Positions 17,118 to 25,672 are shown, counted from the first letter of the stretch. The stretch is 64,000 nucleotides of DNA from Cellulomonas humilata (GCF_030814415.1 NZ_JAUSVB010000004.1:62001-126000); one strand, 5' to 3'. Made by a program: numbers and translations. Notes: generated by a model from the sequence alone, not told the origin.

Positions 17118-18164
17118 TCAGCTCACGGCGTCCGTGACCGCGGCGACGAGCTCGTCGATGTCGTCGTCCGTGGTGTCGAACGAGCACATCAGCCGGACCT
17201 CACCGGTCTCCACGATCCAGTCGTAGAACCGCCACCGTCGGCGCAGGACGTCCGCGACGCCCGGCGGAAAGATCACGAAGATGCCGTTGGCCTGCGTCGG
17301 CCGCGTCACCTGGACGCCCGGCAGGTCCTCGATGCCGGCTCGCAGCCGGGCGGCCATCGCGTTGGCGTGCCGCGCGGACCGCAGCCACAGGTCCCCCTCG
17401 TACAGCGCGACGAGCTGCGCGGAGACGAAGCGCATCTTCGAGGCGAGCTGCATGTCCATCTTGCGCAGGTAGGTCAGACCGCCGTCCGCCGTGGGGTCGA
17501 GCACGACGACGGCCTCCCCGTACAGCAGGCCGTTCTTGGTGCCGCCGAGCGAGAGGAGGTCGACGCCGGCGTCGGTGGTGAAGTCGCGCAGCGGCACGCC
17601 GAGGCTCGCGGCCGCGTTGGAGATCCGCGCGCCGTCGAGGTGGAGCCGGAGGCCGTGCTCGTGCGCCTGGTCGGCCAGCGCGCGCACCTCGTCGGGCGTG
17701 TACAGCGTGCCCAGCTCGGTCGACTGGGTGATCGACACGACGCCCGGCTGGGCGCGGTGCTCGTCGCCGAACCCCCACGCCTGCGTCGCGACGAGCTCCG
17801 GGGTCAGCTTGCCGTCGGGCGTCGGCACGGTCAGCAGCTTGATGCCGCCCATCCGCTCCGGGGCCCCGTTCTCGTCCGTGTGGATGTGCGCGGTCTCCGC
17901 ACAGACGACTGCGCCCCACCGCGGCAGGACGGACTGCAGCGACAGCACGTTGGCGCCGGTGCCGTTGAACACCGGGAACACCGTGGCCTGGTCACCGAAG
18001 TGCTGGACGACCACCTCGTGCAGCCGGGACGTGTAGACGTCCTCGCCGTACGCGGTCTGGTGGCCACCGTTGGCCTCGGCGATCGCGGCGAGCACCTCGG
18101 GGTGCACCCCCGCGTAGTTGTCGGAAGCGAAGTCGCGGCGGTCGGCATCGTGCAGTCGGGTCAC
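17118..18164 (-). CDS. ltaE: Low-specificity L-threonine aldolase
   Basis: A 348-residue fold-type I PLP enzyme that cleaves L-threonine or L-allo-threonine to glycine and acetaldehyde in the cytoplasm. Visible signatures are FASDNYAGVHPEVLAAI at the N-terminus, YGEDVYTSRL, LHLDGARISNAA (PLP-binding Asp) and SLGGTKNGLL with the Schiff-base lysine. GTG at 18164 gives the standard N-terminus. A longer reading from 18221 would run into the divergent promoter and is not preferred. Its partner gene is unclear; it is transcribed alone. Confidence 0.9.
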   Translation of the reverse strand: MTRLHDADRRDFASDNYAGVHPEVLAAIAEANGGHQTAYGEDVYTSRLHEVVVQHFGDQATVFPVFNGTGANVLSLQSVLPRWGAVVCAETAHIHTDENGAPERMGGIKLLTVPTPDGKLTPELVATQAWGFGDEHRAQPGVVSITQSTELGTLYTPDEVRALADQAHEHGLRLHLDGARISNAAASLGVPLRDFTTDAGVDLLSLGGTKNGLLYGEAVVVLDPTADGGLTYLRKMDMQLASKMRFVSAQLVALYEGDLWLRSARHANAMAARLRAGIEDLPGVQVTRPTQANGIFVIFPPGVADVLRRRWRFYDWIVETGEVRLMCSFDTTDDDIDELVAAVTDAVS

Positions 18165-18250
18165 AGGACCAGTCTCCCCGACGAGCACCGTCCCTCTGCA
18201 CACGACGGGCGGGTGCGGCATGATCCGTGCAGACCACGAGGAGGACCACC

Positions 18251-18739
18251 GTGCACAAGCACGACGCCAACCCGGACGACGGCCGGGACGAGACCCACAA
18301 CGAGCGCGCCGACCGCAACTGGAACGAGCTGCTGCAGGAGCTGCGCGTCACGCAGACCGGCACCCAGATCCTCACCGGCTTCCTGCTCACCATCCCGTTC
18401 CAGCAGCGGTTCGCGGACCTCGACGCCTTCCAGAAGGACCTCTACCTGGTGCTCGTGGTCCTCGCGGTGCTGGCGACCGCGCTGTTCGTCGCGCCCGTGA
18501 GCCTGCACCGCATCCTCTTCGGCCAGCGGCTCAAGCCCGAGCTGGTCACCGCCGGTGGCAGGTTCGCGCGCGCTGGTCTCGTGGTGCTCGCCCTCGTCAT
18601 GGCCGGCAGCGCGATGCTGATCTTCGACGTGGTCCTGTCGCGCGACGCGGGCCGCGCCGTGGGGATCGCGTCGCTGGTGCTGCTGTTCGTGTCGTGGTGG
18701 CTGGTCCCCCGGCTCATCGCCCGACGCGCGCGCGACTGA
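18251..18739 (+). CDS. DUF6328 family membrane protein
   Basis: A 162-residue protein. A polar 30-residue N-terminus is followed by NWNELLQELRVTQTGTQILT, typical of DUF6328, and four hydrophobic segments spread over the rest. The family is small, actinobacterial and uncharacterised, though sometimes annotated as antiporter-related. GTG at 18251 has GAGGAGGACC directly upstream, which decides the start. It is divergent from ltaE and ends eight bases before the convergent zur stop. Confidence 0.8.
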   Translation: MHKHDANPDDGRDETHNERADRNWNELLQELRVTQTGTQILTGFLLTIPFQQRFADLDAFQKDLYLVLVVLAVLATALFVAPVSLHRILFGQRLKPELVTAGGRFARAGLVVLALVMAGSAMLIFDVVLSRDAGRAVGIASLVLLFVSWWLVPRLIARRARD

Positions 18740-18746
18740 CGCTCCG

Positions 18747-19151
18747 TCAGGACGCGGCGACCGCCCGGCAGGTGGCGCAGGTGCCGACGAGCTCGATGGT
18801 GTGGTCGACGTCGTCGAAGCCGTGCGCGGCGCCGACCTGTGCAGCCCACGCCTCGGCCTGGCCGGCCTCGATCTCGACCGTCCGGCCGCACGACCGGCAG
18901 ACCAGGTGGTGGTGGTGGCTGCGCTGCTCGCAGCGGCGGTACACCGACTCGCCGTCCTCCGTGCGCAGGACGTCGACATCACCGTGCTCGGACAGGCTCT
19001 GCACCGCGCGGTACACGGTGGCCAGACCGACGCTCGACCCGCGGGCCCGGAGCATCTCGTGGAGCTGCTGGGCGCTGCGAAACTCGTCGACGTCCTCGAG
19101 GAGGTCGAGGATCTCGGCGCGCTGCCGCGTCTGACGTGGGACCACGACCAT
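18747..19151 (-). CDS. zur: Fur-family regulator, probably Zur
   Basis: A 134-residue Fur-family repressor. The N-terminal winged helix (residues 5-75) has SAQQLHEMLRARG and GLATVYRAVQSL. The metal-binding half has RSHHHHLVCRSCGRTVEIE and a C-terminal CATC, giving the CxxC pairs of the structural zinc site. RTVEIE followed by EAWA fits the zinc-responsive Zur subgroup better than Fur or PerR. It would repress zinc-uptake genes when zinc is sufficient. No convincing Zur box was identified. It follows hup on the same strand. Confidence 0.85.
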   Translation of the reverse strand: MVVVPRQTRQRAEILDLLEDVDEFRSAQQLHEMLRARGSSVGLATVYRAVQSLSEHGDVDVLRTEDGESVYRRCEQRSHHHHLVCRSCGRTVEIEAGQAEAWAAQVGAAHGFDDVDHTIELVGTCATCRAVAAS

Positions 19152-19192
19152 CGCGCCGACCGTCCTTCCTGAGACTGGTTCCCACTATAACG

Positions 19193-19232
19193 CGACCGGG
19201 CCCCCGATCCCGGAGGATCGAGGGCCCGGTCG
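19193..19232 (-). terminator. Hairpin after the HU gene
   Basis: CGACCGGGCCC pairs with GGGCCCGGTCG with further pairing through GATCC/GGATC inside. It lies 13 bases downstream of the HU stop and upstream of zur on the same strand. Confidence 0.8.
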
Positions 19233-19244
19233 AGGGTGCTGAGG

Positions 19245-19526
19245 TCAGCCCTGGACGGCGCGCTTGAGGGCGCTGCCGGCGGTGAGCTTCACGCGGTAGC
19301 CCGCGGGGATCTCCAGCTTCTCGCCCGTCTGGGGGTTGATGCCGGTGCGAGCACCACGCTCGGCGCGGGCCACGGCCAGGAAGCCGGGGATCGTGACGGC
19401 CTCGCCGGCGGCGAGGTTCTCGACGAGGACCTCCTGGAAGGCCTTGAGGGCCTTGTCCGCGTCGGTGTTGGTGAGGCCGGTCTTGGCCGCGACGGCCTGG
19501 ACGAGCTCGGTGCGGTTCACGCTCAC
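19245..19526 (-). CDS. hup: HU-family DNA-binding protein
   Basis: A 93-residue nucleoid-associated protein with the full HU fold: SVNRTELVQAVAAKTGLT, VTIPGFLAVARAERGARTG and NPQTGEKLEIPAGYRVKLTAG, the DNA-binding arm motif. It lacks the long Lys/Ala-rich C-terminal tail of mycobacterial HupB, so it is the short bacterial type. It bends and compacts DNA without sequence specificity. The 145 bases upstream (19527-19671) hold no gene and should contain its promoter. Confidence 0.95.
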   Translation of the reverse strand: MSVNRTELVQAVAAKTGLTNTDADKALKAFQEVLVENLAAGEAVTIPGFLAVARAERGARTGINPQTGEKLEIPAGYRVKLTAGSALKRAVQG

Positions 19527-19671
19527 TGGATGTGCTCCTCTGTGTTCACTCGGACATGCAGGCCCACTACCGGGCCGTTCCCCGGGGCGCGCAGCAGTAC
19601 CGCGAGCAACGGGGACGATCGGCTGACACTAACCCGACAACCGCAGGAATCCGTGCATCGGGCGTGTCGCG

Positions 19672-20706
19672 TCACCTGTGCGTTCGCGCCAGGAGGTCCT
19701 CCACCGGCCACGTCGTGATCACGCGCGCGGGGTCCAGGTCGTGCTGCACGGCCCGGGCGCAACCTGCTCCGAGCCAGTCCAGCTGGCCGGGTGCGTGGGC
19801 GTCGGTGTCGATGGAGAAGTCGCAGCCGGCGTCGATGGCGATCGCGAGCAGCTCGTGCGGCGGGTCGAGGCGGTCCGGGCGGCAGTTGATCTCCACGGCG
19901 ACACCGTGCTCCGCGCAGGCGTCGAACACCGCACGCGCGTCGAACTCGCTCTGGGGGCGGCTCTTGCCCTTGATCTGCCGGCCCGTGCAGTGCCCGAGGA
20001 CGTCCGTGCGGGGATTGCTCACCGCGGCGATCATCCGGCGGGTCATCGGCCCCGACTCCATGCGGAGCTTCGAGTGGACAGACGCGACCACGACGTCGAG
20101 CTGGTCCAGCAGGTCGGGGTCCTGGTCGAGCCCACCGTCGTCGAGGATGTCGACCTCGATCCCGGTGAGCACCCGGAACGGGCCGACGGCGCTGTTCAGC
20201 GCCCTGACCTGGTCCAGCTGGGCGCGCAGCCGCGACGCGGACAGGCCGTTGGCCACCGTGAGCCGCGGCGAGTGGTCCGTGATCGCGAGGTACTCGTGCC
20301 CCAGCTCCAGAGCCGCGAGGACCATCTCCTGGATCGGCGTCTTCCCGTCGGACGCCTCGGTGTGCGAGTGCAGGTCACCGCGGAGCCGCTCCCGCAGCGC
20401 GGCGGCCTTCGGGTCGAGCGAGGTCGTGTGCTCGCGCTCAAGCTCGTCGAGGTACTCGACGGGCTTGCCCCGCAGCACGTGGGCGACCACGTCCGCCGTG
20501 CGCGCCCCGACTGCCGGCAGGTCGGCCAGCGACCCCGAGGCGGCCAACGCGGCCAGACGGTCCGGAGCCTGCCGCTCGATGCTGCGCGCCGCACCGCGGA
20601 ACGCCTCGCTCCGGTACGGGCTCGCCTGGGCGCGCTCCAGCAGGAAGGCGATGCGGCGCAGGGCCGCGACAGCCTCGGCCTGCCGGTCGGCGGACGAGCC
20701 GCTCAC
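19672..20706 (-). CDS. PHP-domain phosphoesterase (PolX-like without polymerase core)
   Basis: A 344-residue protein. The first ~90 residues resemble the helix-hairpin-helix region of family X polymerases (YRSEAFRGAARSIE, LADLPAVGARTADVVAHVLRG). A PHP metal-dependent phosphoesterase domain follows: RGDLHSHTEASDG, AITDHSPR, ASVHSKL and IDTDAHAPG supply the metal-ligand His and Asp residues. The polymerase palm domain of PolX is absent. GTG at 20706 overlaps the ku stop, so the two are co-expressed. A role in DNA-end processing during end joining is inferred from this coupling. Confidence 0.85.
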   Translation of the reverse strand: MSGSSADRQAEAVAALRRIAFLLERAQASPYRSEAFRGAARSIERQAPDRLAALAASGSLADLPAVGARTADVVAHVLRGKPVEYLDELEREHTTSLDPKAAALRERLRGDLHSHTEASDGKTPIQEMVLAALELGHEYLAITDHSPRLTVANGLSASRLRAQLDQVRALNSAVGPFRVLTGIEVDILDDGGLDQDPDLLDQLDVVVASVHSKLRMESGPMTRRMIAAVSNPRTDVLGHCTGRQIKGKSRPQSEFDARAVFDACAEHGVAVEINCRPDRLDPPHELLAIAIDAGCDFSIDTDAHAPGQLDWLGAGCARAVQHDLDPARVITTWPVEDLLARTHR

Positions 20707-21611
20707 GACGCCTTACGACGCGTCTTGCGCGGGGTCGGCTCGTCCTCGTCGGCCTTCTTCTTCGGCTTCGCCTTGGCCTTCGGCTTCTCCTCCGCGTCGG
20801 GCTCGGGTGCCTCACCGCGGGCACCACGCGCCTTCTCGACGCTGCGCTGCAGGGCCGCCAGCAGGTCGACCACGTCTCCCCCGCCGTCGCCGGCACCCTC
20901 CTCGCCGACCGGCACCGGGACCGCGCGGGTGCTGCCCGACGACACCTTGGCCTCGATGAGCTGCTCCAGGGCGCCCGCGTACCGGTCCTCGTACTGCGAC
21001 GGGTCGAAGTCCGCCGCCAGCGAGTCCACCAGCGACGCGGCCATCGCGAGCTCCTGCGGGCGCACCGAGACGTCCTCGTCGAGCACCGGGAAGTCCGCCG
21101 CGCGCACCTCGTCGGGCCAGAGCAGCGTCTGCATGACGATGACGTTGTCCCGCACGCGCAGGATCGCCATCGACTCGCGCTGGCGCAGCGCGACCTTCAC
21201 GACGGCCACCCGGTCCGCCTGCTCGAGCGCCCCCCTCAGCAGCGCATACGGCTTCGCGGCGGTCTTCTCGGGCTCCAGGTAGTACGTCTTCTGCAGCAGG
21301 ATCGGGTCCACCTGGTCCACCGGCACGAACTCGAGCACCTCGATCTCGCGCTCGGTGGACAGCGGCAGCGACCGGAAGTCCTCGTCGGTGAGCACCACGA
21401 GCTCGCCGTCGTCCGTCTCGTAGCCCTTGGCGATGTCCGACATCTCGACCGGCTCGCCGTCGATGCTGCAGAACTTGCGGTACCGGATGCGCCCGCCGTC
21501 CTCCTTGTGCACCTGGTGCAGCGTGACCTCGTGCTCCCCGGTCGCCGAGTACAACCGCACCGGGACGTTGACCAGCCCGAAGGCGACCGCGCCCTTCCAG
21601 ATCGCTCGCAT
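20703..21611 (-). CDS. ku: Ku protein (non-homologous end joining)
   Basis: A 302-residue bacterial Ku. It starts MRAIWKGAVAFGLVNVPVRL, the invariant N-terminus, and has the core beta-barrel/ring region to about residue 250. A C-terminal Lys/Glu/Pro-rich tail (EKPKAKAKPKKK) follows; such tails help Ku slide along DNA. Ku binds double-strand break ends and recruits LigD. It is divergent from the ligase and polymerase genes and is followed by a coupled PHP gene. The 81-base divergent gap (21612-21692) should carry both promoters. Confidence 0.95.
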   Translation of the reverse strand: MRAIWKGAVAFGLVNVPVRLYSATGEHEVTLHQVHKEDGGRIRYRKFCSIDGEPVEMSDIAKGYETDDGELVVLTDEDFRSLPLSTEREIEVLEFVPVDQVDPILLQKTYYLEPEKTAAKPYALLRGALEQADRVAVVKVALRQRESMAILRVRDNVIVMQTLLWPDEVRAADFPVLDEDVSVRPQELAMAASLVDSLAADFDPSQYEDRYAGALEQLIEAKVSSGSTRAVPVPVGEEGAGDGGGDVVDLLAALQRSVEKARGARGEAPEPDAEEKPKAKAKPKKKADEDEPTPRKTRRKAS

Positions 21612-21692
21612 GGCCGTGTCCTCCAGTGATGGCTGCTGGGCGTGTTGATACCAAGCCGCGCCTGCGCGGCCTCCTATGGGCAGGATGGACCC

Positions 21693-22622
21693 GTGGAGCC
21701 CATGCTCGCCACCCCTGCGACCGGTCCGACGGAGCTTCCGCGCGGGCCGGAGTGGGCGTACGAGGTCAAGTGGGACGGTGTGCGCGCGCTCGCGGACACC
21801 ACCTCGGGCCGGCTGCGACTGTGGAGCCGCAACGAGCGGGAGATCACCGCGGCGTACCCCGAGCTGCGCGGGCTGGAGGCGGTCCAGGGCGCGGTGCTCG
21901 ACGGGGAGATCGTGCTGATGGCGGACGGGATCCCGTCGTTCACCGCCCTCGCGGAGCGCATGCACGTGCGTGATCCTCGCCGTGCCGAGGCACTCGCGGC
22001 CCAGCGCCCGGTGACGTTCCTGGTGTTCGACGTGCTCCGGTTGTACGGCGTCGACCTCATGCGCAGCACCTACGACGAGCGCCGCGACACGCTGAGCCGG
22101 CTCGAGCTCCCCGACCGGGTCGAGCTCTCCCCCGTGTACCCGGACGGGCAGGAGCTGTGGGAGGTCACCAAGCAGCTCGGGCTCGAGGGCGTCGTCGCCA
22201 AGCGCCGGTCGTCGCCGTACGTCGCCGGCCGACGTTCACCCGACTGGGTCAAGGCCCCGCACCGCCGCACGCGTGCGGCGCTCGTCGGCGGGTGGCGCGA
22301 GGAGACGAACGGCTCGGGCCGGATGGGTGCGGTCCTGTTCGGCGCGCGCGACGCCGACGGCGCCCTGCGCTACCTCGGCCGGGCCGGCAGCGGGCTGACC
22401 GGACGACGCGCCACCGACCTGCTGAAGCTGCTGGTACCGCGAACCGACTCCCCCTTCGACGACGAGGTCCCGGCCGTCGACGCCCGCGGTACCCGCTGGT
22501 GCGAGCCGACCGTCGTCGTCGACACGCTGTACCTCGCCCGCAACCCGACCGGTCGGCTGCGCCAGCCGGTGGTGCGTGCCGTCCGCACCGACACCGACGC
22601 CGACCCGTGGGAGCAGCCGTGA
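21693..22622 (+). CDS. ligD: ATP-dependent DNA ligase (LigD ligase domain, stand-alone)
   Basis: A 309-residue ligase. The adenylated lysine is Lys26 in EVKWDGVRA. Further nucleotidyltransferase motifs are VLDGEIV, FLVFDVLRL, EGVVAKRR and WVKAPH, and an OB-fold follows to the end. It seals double-strand breaks held by Ku. It corresponds to only the ligase module of the three-domain LigD of mycobacteria. GTG at 21693 puts the protein start directly before PMLATPA, the usual ligase beginning. Its stop overlaps the start of the polymerase gene, so the two modules should be made together. Confidence 0.92.
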   Translation: MEPMLATPATGPTELPRGPEWAYEVKWDGVRALADTTSGRLRLWSRNEREITAAYPELRGLEAVQGAVLDGEIVLMADGIPSFTALAERMHVRDPRRAEALAAQRPVTFLVFDVLRLYGVDLMRSTYDERRDTLSRLELPDRVELSPVYPDGQELWEVTKQLGLEGVVAKRRSSPYVAGRRSPDWVKAPHRRTRAALVGGWREETNGSGRMGAVLFGARDADGALRYLGRAGSGLTGRRATDLLKLLVPRTDSPFDDEVPAVDARGTRWCEPTVVVDTLYLARNPTGRLRQPVVRAVRTDTDADPWEQP

Positions 22623-23497
22623 CACCAGAACGCCAGATGGTCGACGTCGAGGGGCGTCAGGTCCGGGTCAGCCACCTGGAGAAGGTCATGTACCCGTCGA
22701 CCGGGATGACCAAGGCCGAGGTCATGAACTATCTCGTGCAGGTGGCCCCCGCGCTGCTCCCCCAGCTGCGCGACAGGCCCGTGACCCGGATCCGATGGCC
22801 CGACGGCGTGGCAGGCGAGAAGTTCTTCGAGAAGAACACGCCGCGCGGCGCCCCGGACTGGGTCCGGCGGCAGGAGCTGCGCGCGGCGCCCGGCGCGGAG
22901 GACGAGGGCGCCGAGCTGGAGCTGCCGTTCCTCGACGACCTCGCCGGGCTCGTGTGGGCGGCGAACCAGGGGGCGCTCGAGCTGCACACCCCGCAGTGGC
23001 GCGTCGGTCCGCGCGGCAAGATCCACACGCCCGACCGGCTGGTGGTGGACCTGGACCCGGGCGCACCGGCCGGGCTGAAGGAGTGCGCGGCCGTGGCCCA
23101 CCTCGTCGCGGACCGGCTGCGCGAGGACGGCCTCGACACCACCGTGCCCGTCACCTCCGGGAGCAAGGGCATGCAGCTGTACGCGCCGCTCCCCGGGAAC
23201 CAGACGGTGATGGAGATCCGGCAGTACGCCCGGGACGTGGCCTACGAGATCGCCGCGTCGCACCCCGGCCAGGTGGTCGCGATCATGAAGAAGGACCTCC
23301 GCGGCGGGAAGGTCCTCATCGACTGGTCGCAGAACCACCCCGCCAAGACGACCATCACGCCGTACTCGCTCCGGGGTCGGGACGTCCCGCACGTCGCCGC
23401 ACCGCGATGGTGGGACGAGGTCGGGCCGGGGTTGCAGCAGCTGACCCCCGACGAGGTGGCGGCACGCCTGGCGGACCGCGGCGACCCGTTCGCCTGA
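22619..23497 (+). CDS. ligD: LigD-type polymerase/primase domain protein (stand-alone)
   Basis: A 292-residue archaeo-eukaryotic-primase polymerase as found in LigD. The metal-binding pair is Asp144 and Asp146 in VVDLDPG. Other family segments are VSHLEKVMYPSTGMTK, FFEKNTPRGAPDWV, ANQGALELHTPQW and SKGMQLYAPL. It fills gaps and adds nucleotides, including ribonucleotides, at broken ends before ligation. GTG at 22619 overlaps the ligase stop (GTGA). No phosphoesterase domain is fused to either LigD protein here. Confidence 0.92.
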   Translation: MTPERQMVDVEGRQVRVSHLEKVMYPSTGMTKAEVMNYLVQVAPALLPQLRDRPVTRIRWPDGVAGEKFFEKNTPRGAPDWVRRQELRAAPGAEDEGAELELPFLDDLAGLVWAANQGALELHTPQWRVGPRGKIHTPDRLVVDLDPGAPAGLKECAAVAHLVADRLREDGLDTTVPVTSGSKGMQLYAPLPGNQTVMEIRQYARDVAYEIAASHPGQVVAIMKKDLRGGKVLIDWSQNHPAKTTITPYSLRGRDVPHVAAPRWWDEVGPGLQQLTPDEVAARLADRGDPFA

Positions 23498-23583
23498 CGC
23501 GTTCCGATGGCGGCACCGCCGCTGGTGGGGCAGCGTGGTGACCAGCCGGGATCCACCCGCACGAACACGAGAAGGAGCCTTCC

Positions 23584-24144
23584 ATGGTGCTGCCGAAGTA
23601 CACCGTCCCGTCCCTCACCCTCCAGCAGGGTGCCGACGTCGCCACCGTGCTCCAGCAGCGGCTGGACGCGCTGAACGACCTGGCGCTGACGCTCAAGCAC
23701 ATCCACTGGAACGTCGTCGGGCCGCACTTCATCGCCGTCCACGAGATGCTCGACCCGCAGGTCGATGCGGTGCGCCTCATGGTCGACGCGATTGCCGAGC
23801 GCATCGCGACGCTCGGCGTCGCCCCCGTCGGGACCCCCGGCGAGCTGGTGAAGAACCGCACGTGGGAGGACTACTCCATCGGACGGGACAGCGCGATCGC
23901 CCACCTGGGCGCGCTCGACGTCGTCTACATCGGCGTGATCGAGGATCACCGCCAGGCTGCGAAGGACGTCGAGGAGATCGACGACGTCACCAACGACCTG
24001 CTGGTCGGGCACCTGCACGAGCTCGAGCTGTTCCACTGGTTCGTCCGCGCTCACCTGGAGTCCGCCGGCGGCGTGCTCACCACCGGCAACGCCCAGACCG
24101 AGAAGGCCGCCGCGCGGAAGGCGTCCGCGAAGGACAACGCGTGA
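23584..24144 (+). CDS. dps: Dps ferritin-like DNA-protection protein
   Basis: A 186-residue Dps. The ferroxidase motif is visible in KHIHWNVVGPHF and HEMLDPQVD, with further helices DSIAERIATLG-like and HELELFHWFVRAHLE. The C-terminal tail (KAAARKASAKDNA) is Lys/Ala-rich, a type of tail that can mediate DNA binding. It stores iron and shields DNA from peroxide. AAGGAG lies just before ATG 23584. Its stop overlaps the start of the phosphatase gene. The 86 bases upstream hold its promoter but no obvious regulator site. Confidence 0.93.
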   Translation: MVLPKYTVPSLTLQQGADVATVLQQRLDALNDLALTLKHIHWNVVGPHFIAVHEMLDPQVDAVRLMVDAIAERIATLGVAPVGTPGELVKNRTWEDYSIGRDSAIAHLGALDVVYIGVIEDHRQAAKDVEEIDDVTNDLLVGHLHELELFHWFVRAHLESAGGVLTTGNAQTEKAAARKASAKDNA

Positions 24145-25331
24145 CGGCATCCCCCAGCGCCCGGCCCGTCGTCGGCTCGTCCGGCGGCGGACCGGTGCTT
24201 CGTACGGCCCGCCCCGGCGGGCCGTCGGCTGCGTCCGCCAACCCCGCGTCGTCCGTCCCGCGCACGCATCTCGCTGCGCGCCTCGAGAACGGGTTCGACC
24301 GTGCGGTGGCGCACCAGCTGCGTCGCCGTGGGTGGACCGTGCGGATCGAGCCGTACGCCGGGTACGGCGGGACGGGATGGGTCCGGGTGCTCGCCCGGAC
24401 GCTGCTGGCCGCGCCACAGGTGCGCGACGACGAGCTGCCCGGCGCGGGCAGCAGCGCGCAGGCCGGCGCACGATCGGCGTCCGCCGTCCGTGGCTGGCGC
24501 AGCTTCGCGACGGCCCAGGTGTCGGGTGCGGAGCTCGAGGTCCAGGTCGGCGACCGGACGCACACCGTCGTCACCGACCGCGGCGGGTACGTCGACACGA
24601 TCCTCGAGTCCGACCTGGCACCCGGGTGGCACGACGTCCGGCTCACGACGAGCGACGGGTTCACCGCCACCGCCCCGGTGCACGTGATCGGACCGGACGT
24701 CCGGTACGGGATCGTCAGCGACATCGACGACACCGTGATGGTTACCCGCCTGCCCCGCCCGTTCGTCGCCGCGTGGAACGTGTTCATGCGCCACGAGAAC
24801 GCACGAGAGGCGGTGCCGGGGATGGCGCGGCTGTACGCCGAGCTCCGCTCGCGCGACCAGGACGTGCCGGTGGTCTACCTGTCGACGGGAGCCTGGAACG
24901 CCGCTCCGACGATCGCCCGGTTCCTGCGCCGACACCGGTACCCGGCGGGGCCCTTGCTGCTCACGGACTGGGGTCCCACCAACAGCGGCTGGTTCCGCAG
25001 CGGTCGGACCCACAAGGTGACGCAGCTGCGCAGGCTCTTCCACGAGCTGCCGGACGTCCAGTGGATCCTCGTCGGCGACGACGGGCAGCGCGACCCGCAG
25101 ATCTACGCCGGCGCCGCGCAGCGGTTCGGCGACCACGTCCGGGCGATCCTCATCCGGCAGCTGACCTTCGGCGAGCACGTGCTCGCGCACGGCGTGCCCG
25201 TACCGACGGTCGACTCGGTGCGGGCCGAGCAGCAGGCCGCCCAGCGGCGGGACGGCATCCCCGTCCTGCAGGGAGCCGACGGCCAGGAGCTGCTGCGCGA
25301 CGTCCGCGCAGAGGGCCTCAACCTCTCCTAG
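24141..25331 (+). CDS. App1-type (DUF2183) phosphatase-domain protein
   Basis: A 396-residue protein. After a low-complexity Ser/Pro/Ala start, a beta-rich region covers about 50-190. The App1/DUF2183 catalytic domain begins at YGIVSDIDDTVMVT, the DxDxT motif of HAD-like phosphatases, followed by VYLSTGAWNAAPTI and WILVGDDGQRDPQIY. Yeast App1 is a phosphatidate phosphatase; bacterial substrates are unknown. GTG at 24141 overlaps the dps stop (GTGA), so it is translationally coupled to dps. No membrane segment or signal peptide is visible. Confidence 0.85.
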   Translation: MTASPSARPVVGSSGGGPVLRTARPGGPSAASANPASSVPRTHLAARLENGFDRAVAHQLRRRGWTVRIEPYAGYGGTGWVRVLARTLLAAPQVRDDELPGAGSSAQAGARSASAVRGWRSFATAQVSGAELEVQVGDRTHTVVTDRGGYVDTILESDLAPGWHDVRLTTSDGFTATAPVHVIGPDVRYGIVSDIDDTVMVTRLPRPFVAAWNVFMRHENAREAVPGMARLYAELRSRDQDVPVVYLSTGAWNAAPTIARFLRRHRYPAGPLLLTDWGPTNSGWFRSGRTHKVTQLRRLFHELPDVQWILVGDDGQRDPQIYAGAAQRFGDHVRAILIRQLTFGEHVLAHGVPVPTVDSVRAEQQAAQRRDGIPVLQGADGQELLRDVRAEGLNLS

Positions 25332-25534
25332 AGACGCTCGGGGTCGTCCCAGTCGTCGCTGCTGGCGATGGCCTCGTCGTCGGCCTCCAGCTCGACGGCG
25401 TGCAGCGAACGCGGGGCGTGGTCGGGGTTGCCCCCGGACCGCGCGTCGGCGGCGTCGAGCTCGGCCTGTGCACGCTCGGGGTCGGCGAGGTGCTCGGCGG
25501 ACGGGTCGGACGTCAGGTCGCGGTCGCGGCTCAT
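25328..25534 (-). CDS. Small acidic hypothetical protein
   Basis: A 68-residue, very acidic protein (repeated Asp/Glu with AELDAADA and ELEADDEAI) with no recognised domain. Its TAG stop overlaps the TAG of the convergent phosphatase gene. Codon use is normal for the genome and the reading ends neatly at the neighbour, which supports it, but the ribosome-binding site is weak. No function can be assigned. Confidence 0.55.
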   Translation of the reverse strand: MSRDRDLTSDPSAEHLADPERAQAELDAADARSGGNPDHAPRSLHAVELEADDEAIASSDDWDDPERL

Positions 25535-25631
25535 GGTCCGGTTCTACCGCTCGCGGTGCCCCGGTGCACGCGCAGACCACCCCCTGGTCGGTGGCGTCCC
25601 GTCCTGGACCTCTGCGGGGTCACTCGGCGGG

Positions 25632-25643
25632 CTAAACGATTAG
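25632..25643. promoter_or_regulatory. Motif CTAAACGATTAG upstream of the GH74 gene
   Basis: It has palindromic CTAA/TTAG arms around ACGA and differs by one base from the site upstream of the GH6 gene (12034). It lies about 125 bases before the GH74 start. Likely a shared regulator or promoter element of the polysaccharidase genes. Confidence 0.5.
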
Positions 25644-25658
25644 TGCCCTGCTGCACCT

Positions 25659-25672
25659 TCGAAGCGCTTCGA
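25659..25672. promoter_or_regulatory. Perfect 14-bp palindrome TCGAAGCGCTTCGA
   Basis: A perfect palindrome with the central GCGC seen in LacI/CelR-type operators, about 95 bases before the GH74 start. A LacI-family repressor is the most likely reader; the LacI protein at 10862 is a candidate. Confidence 0.6.
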
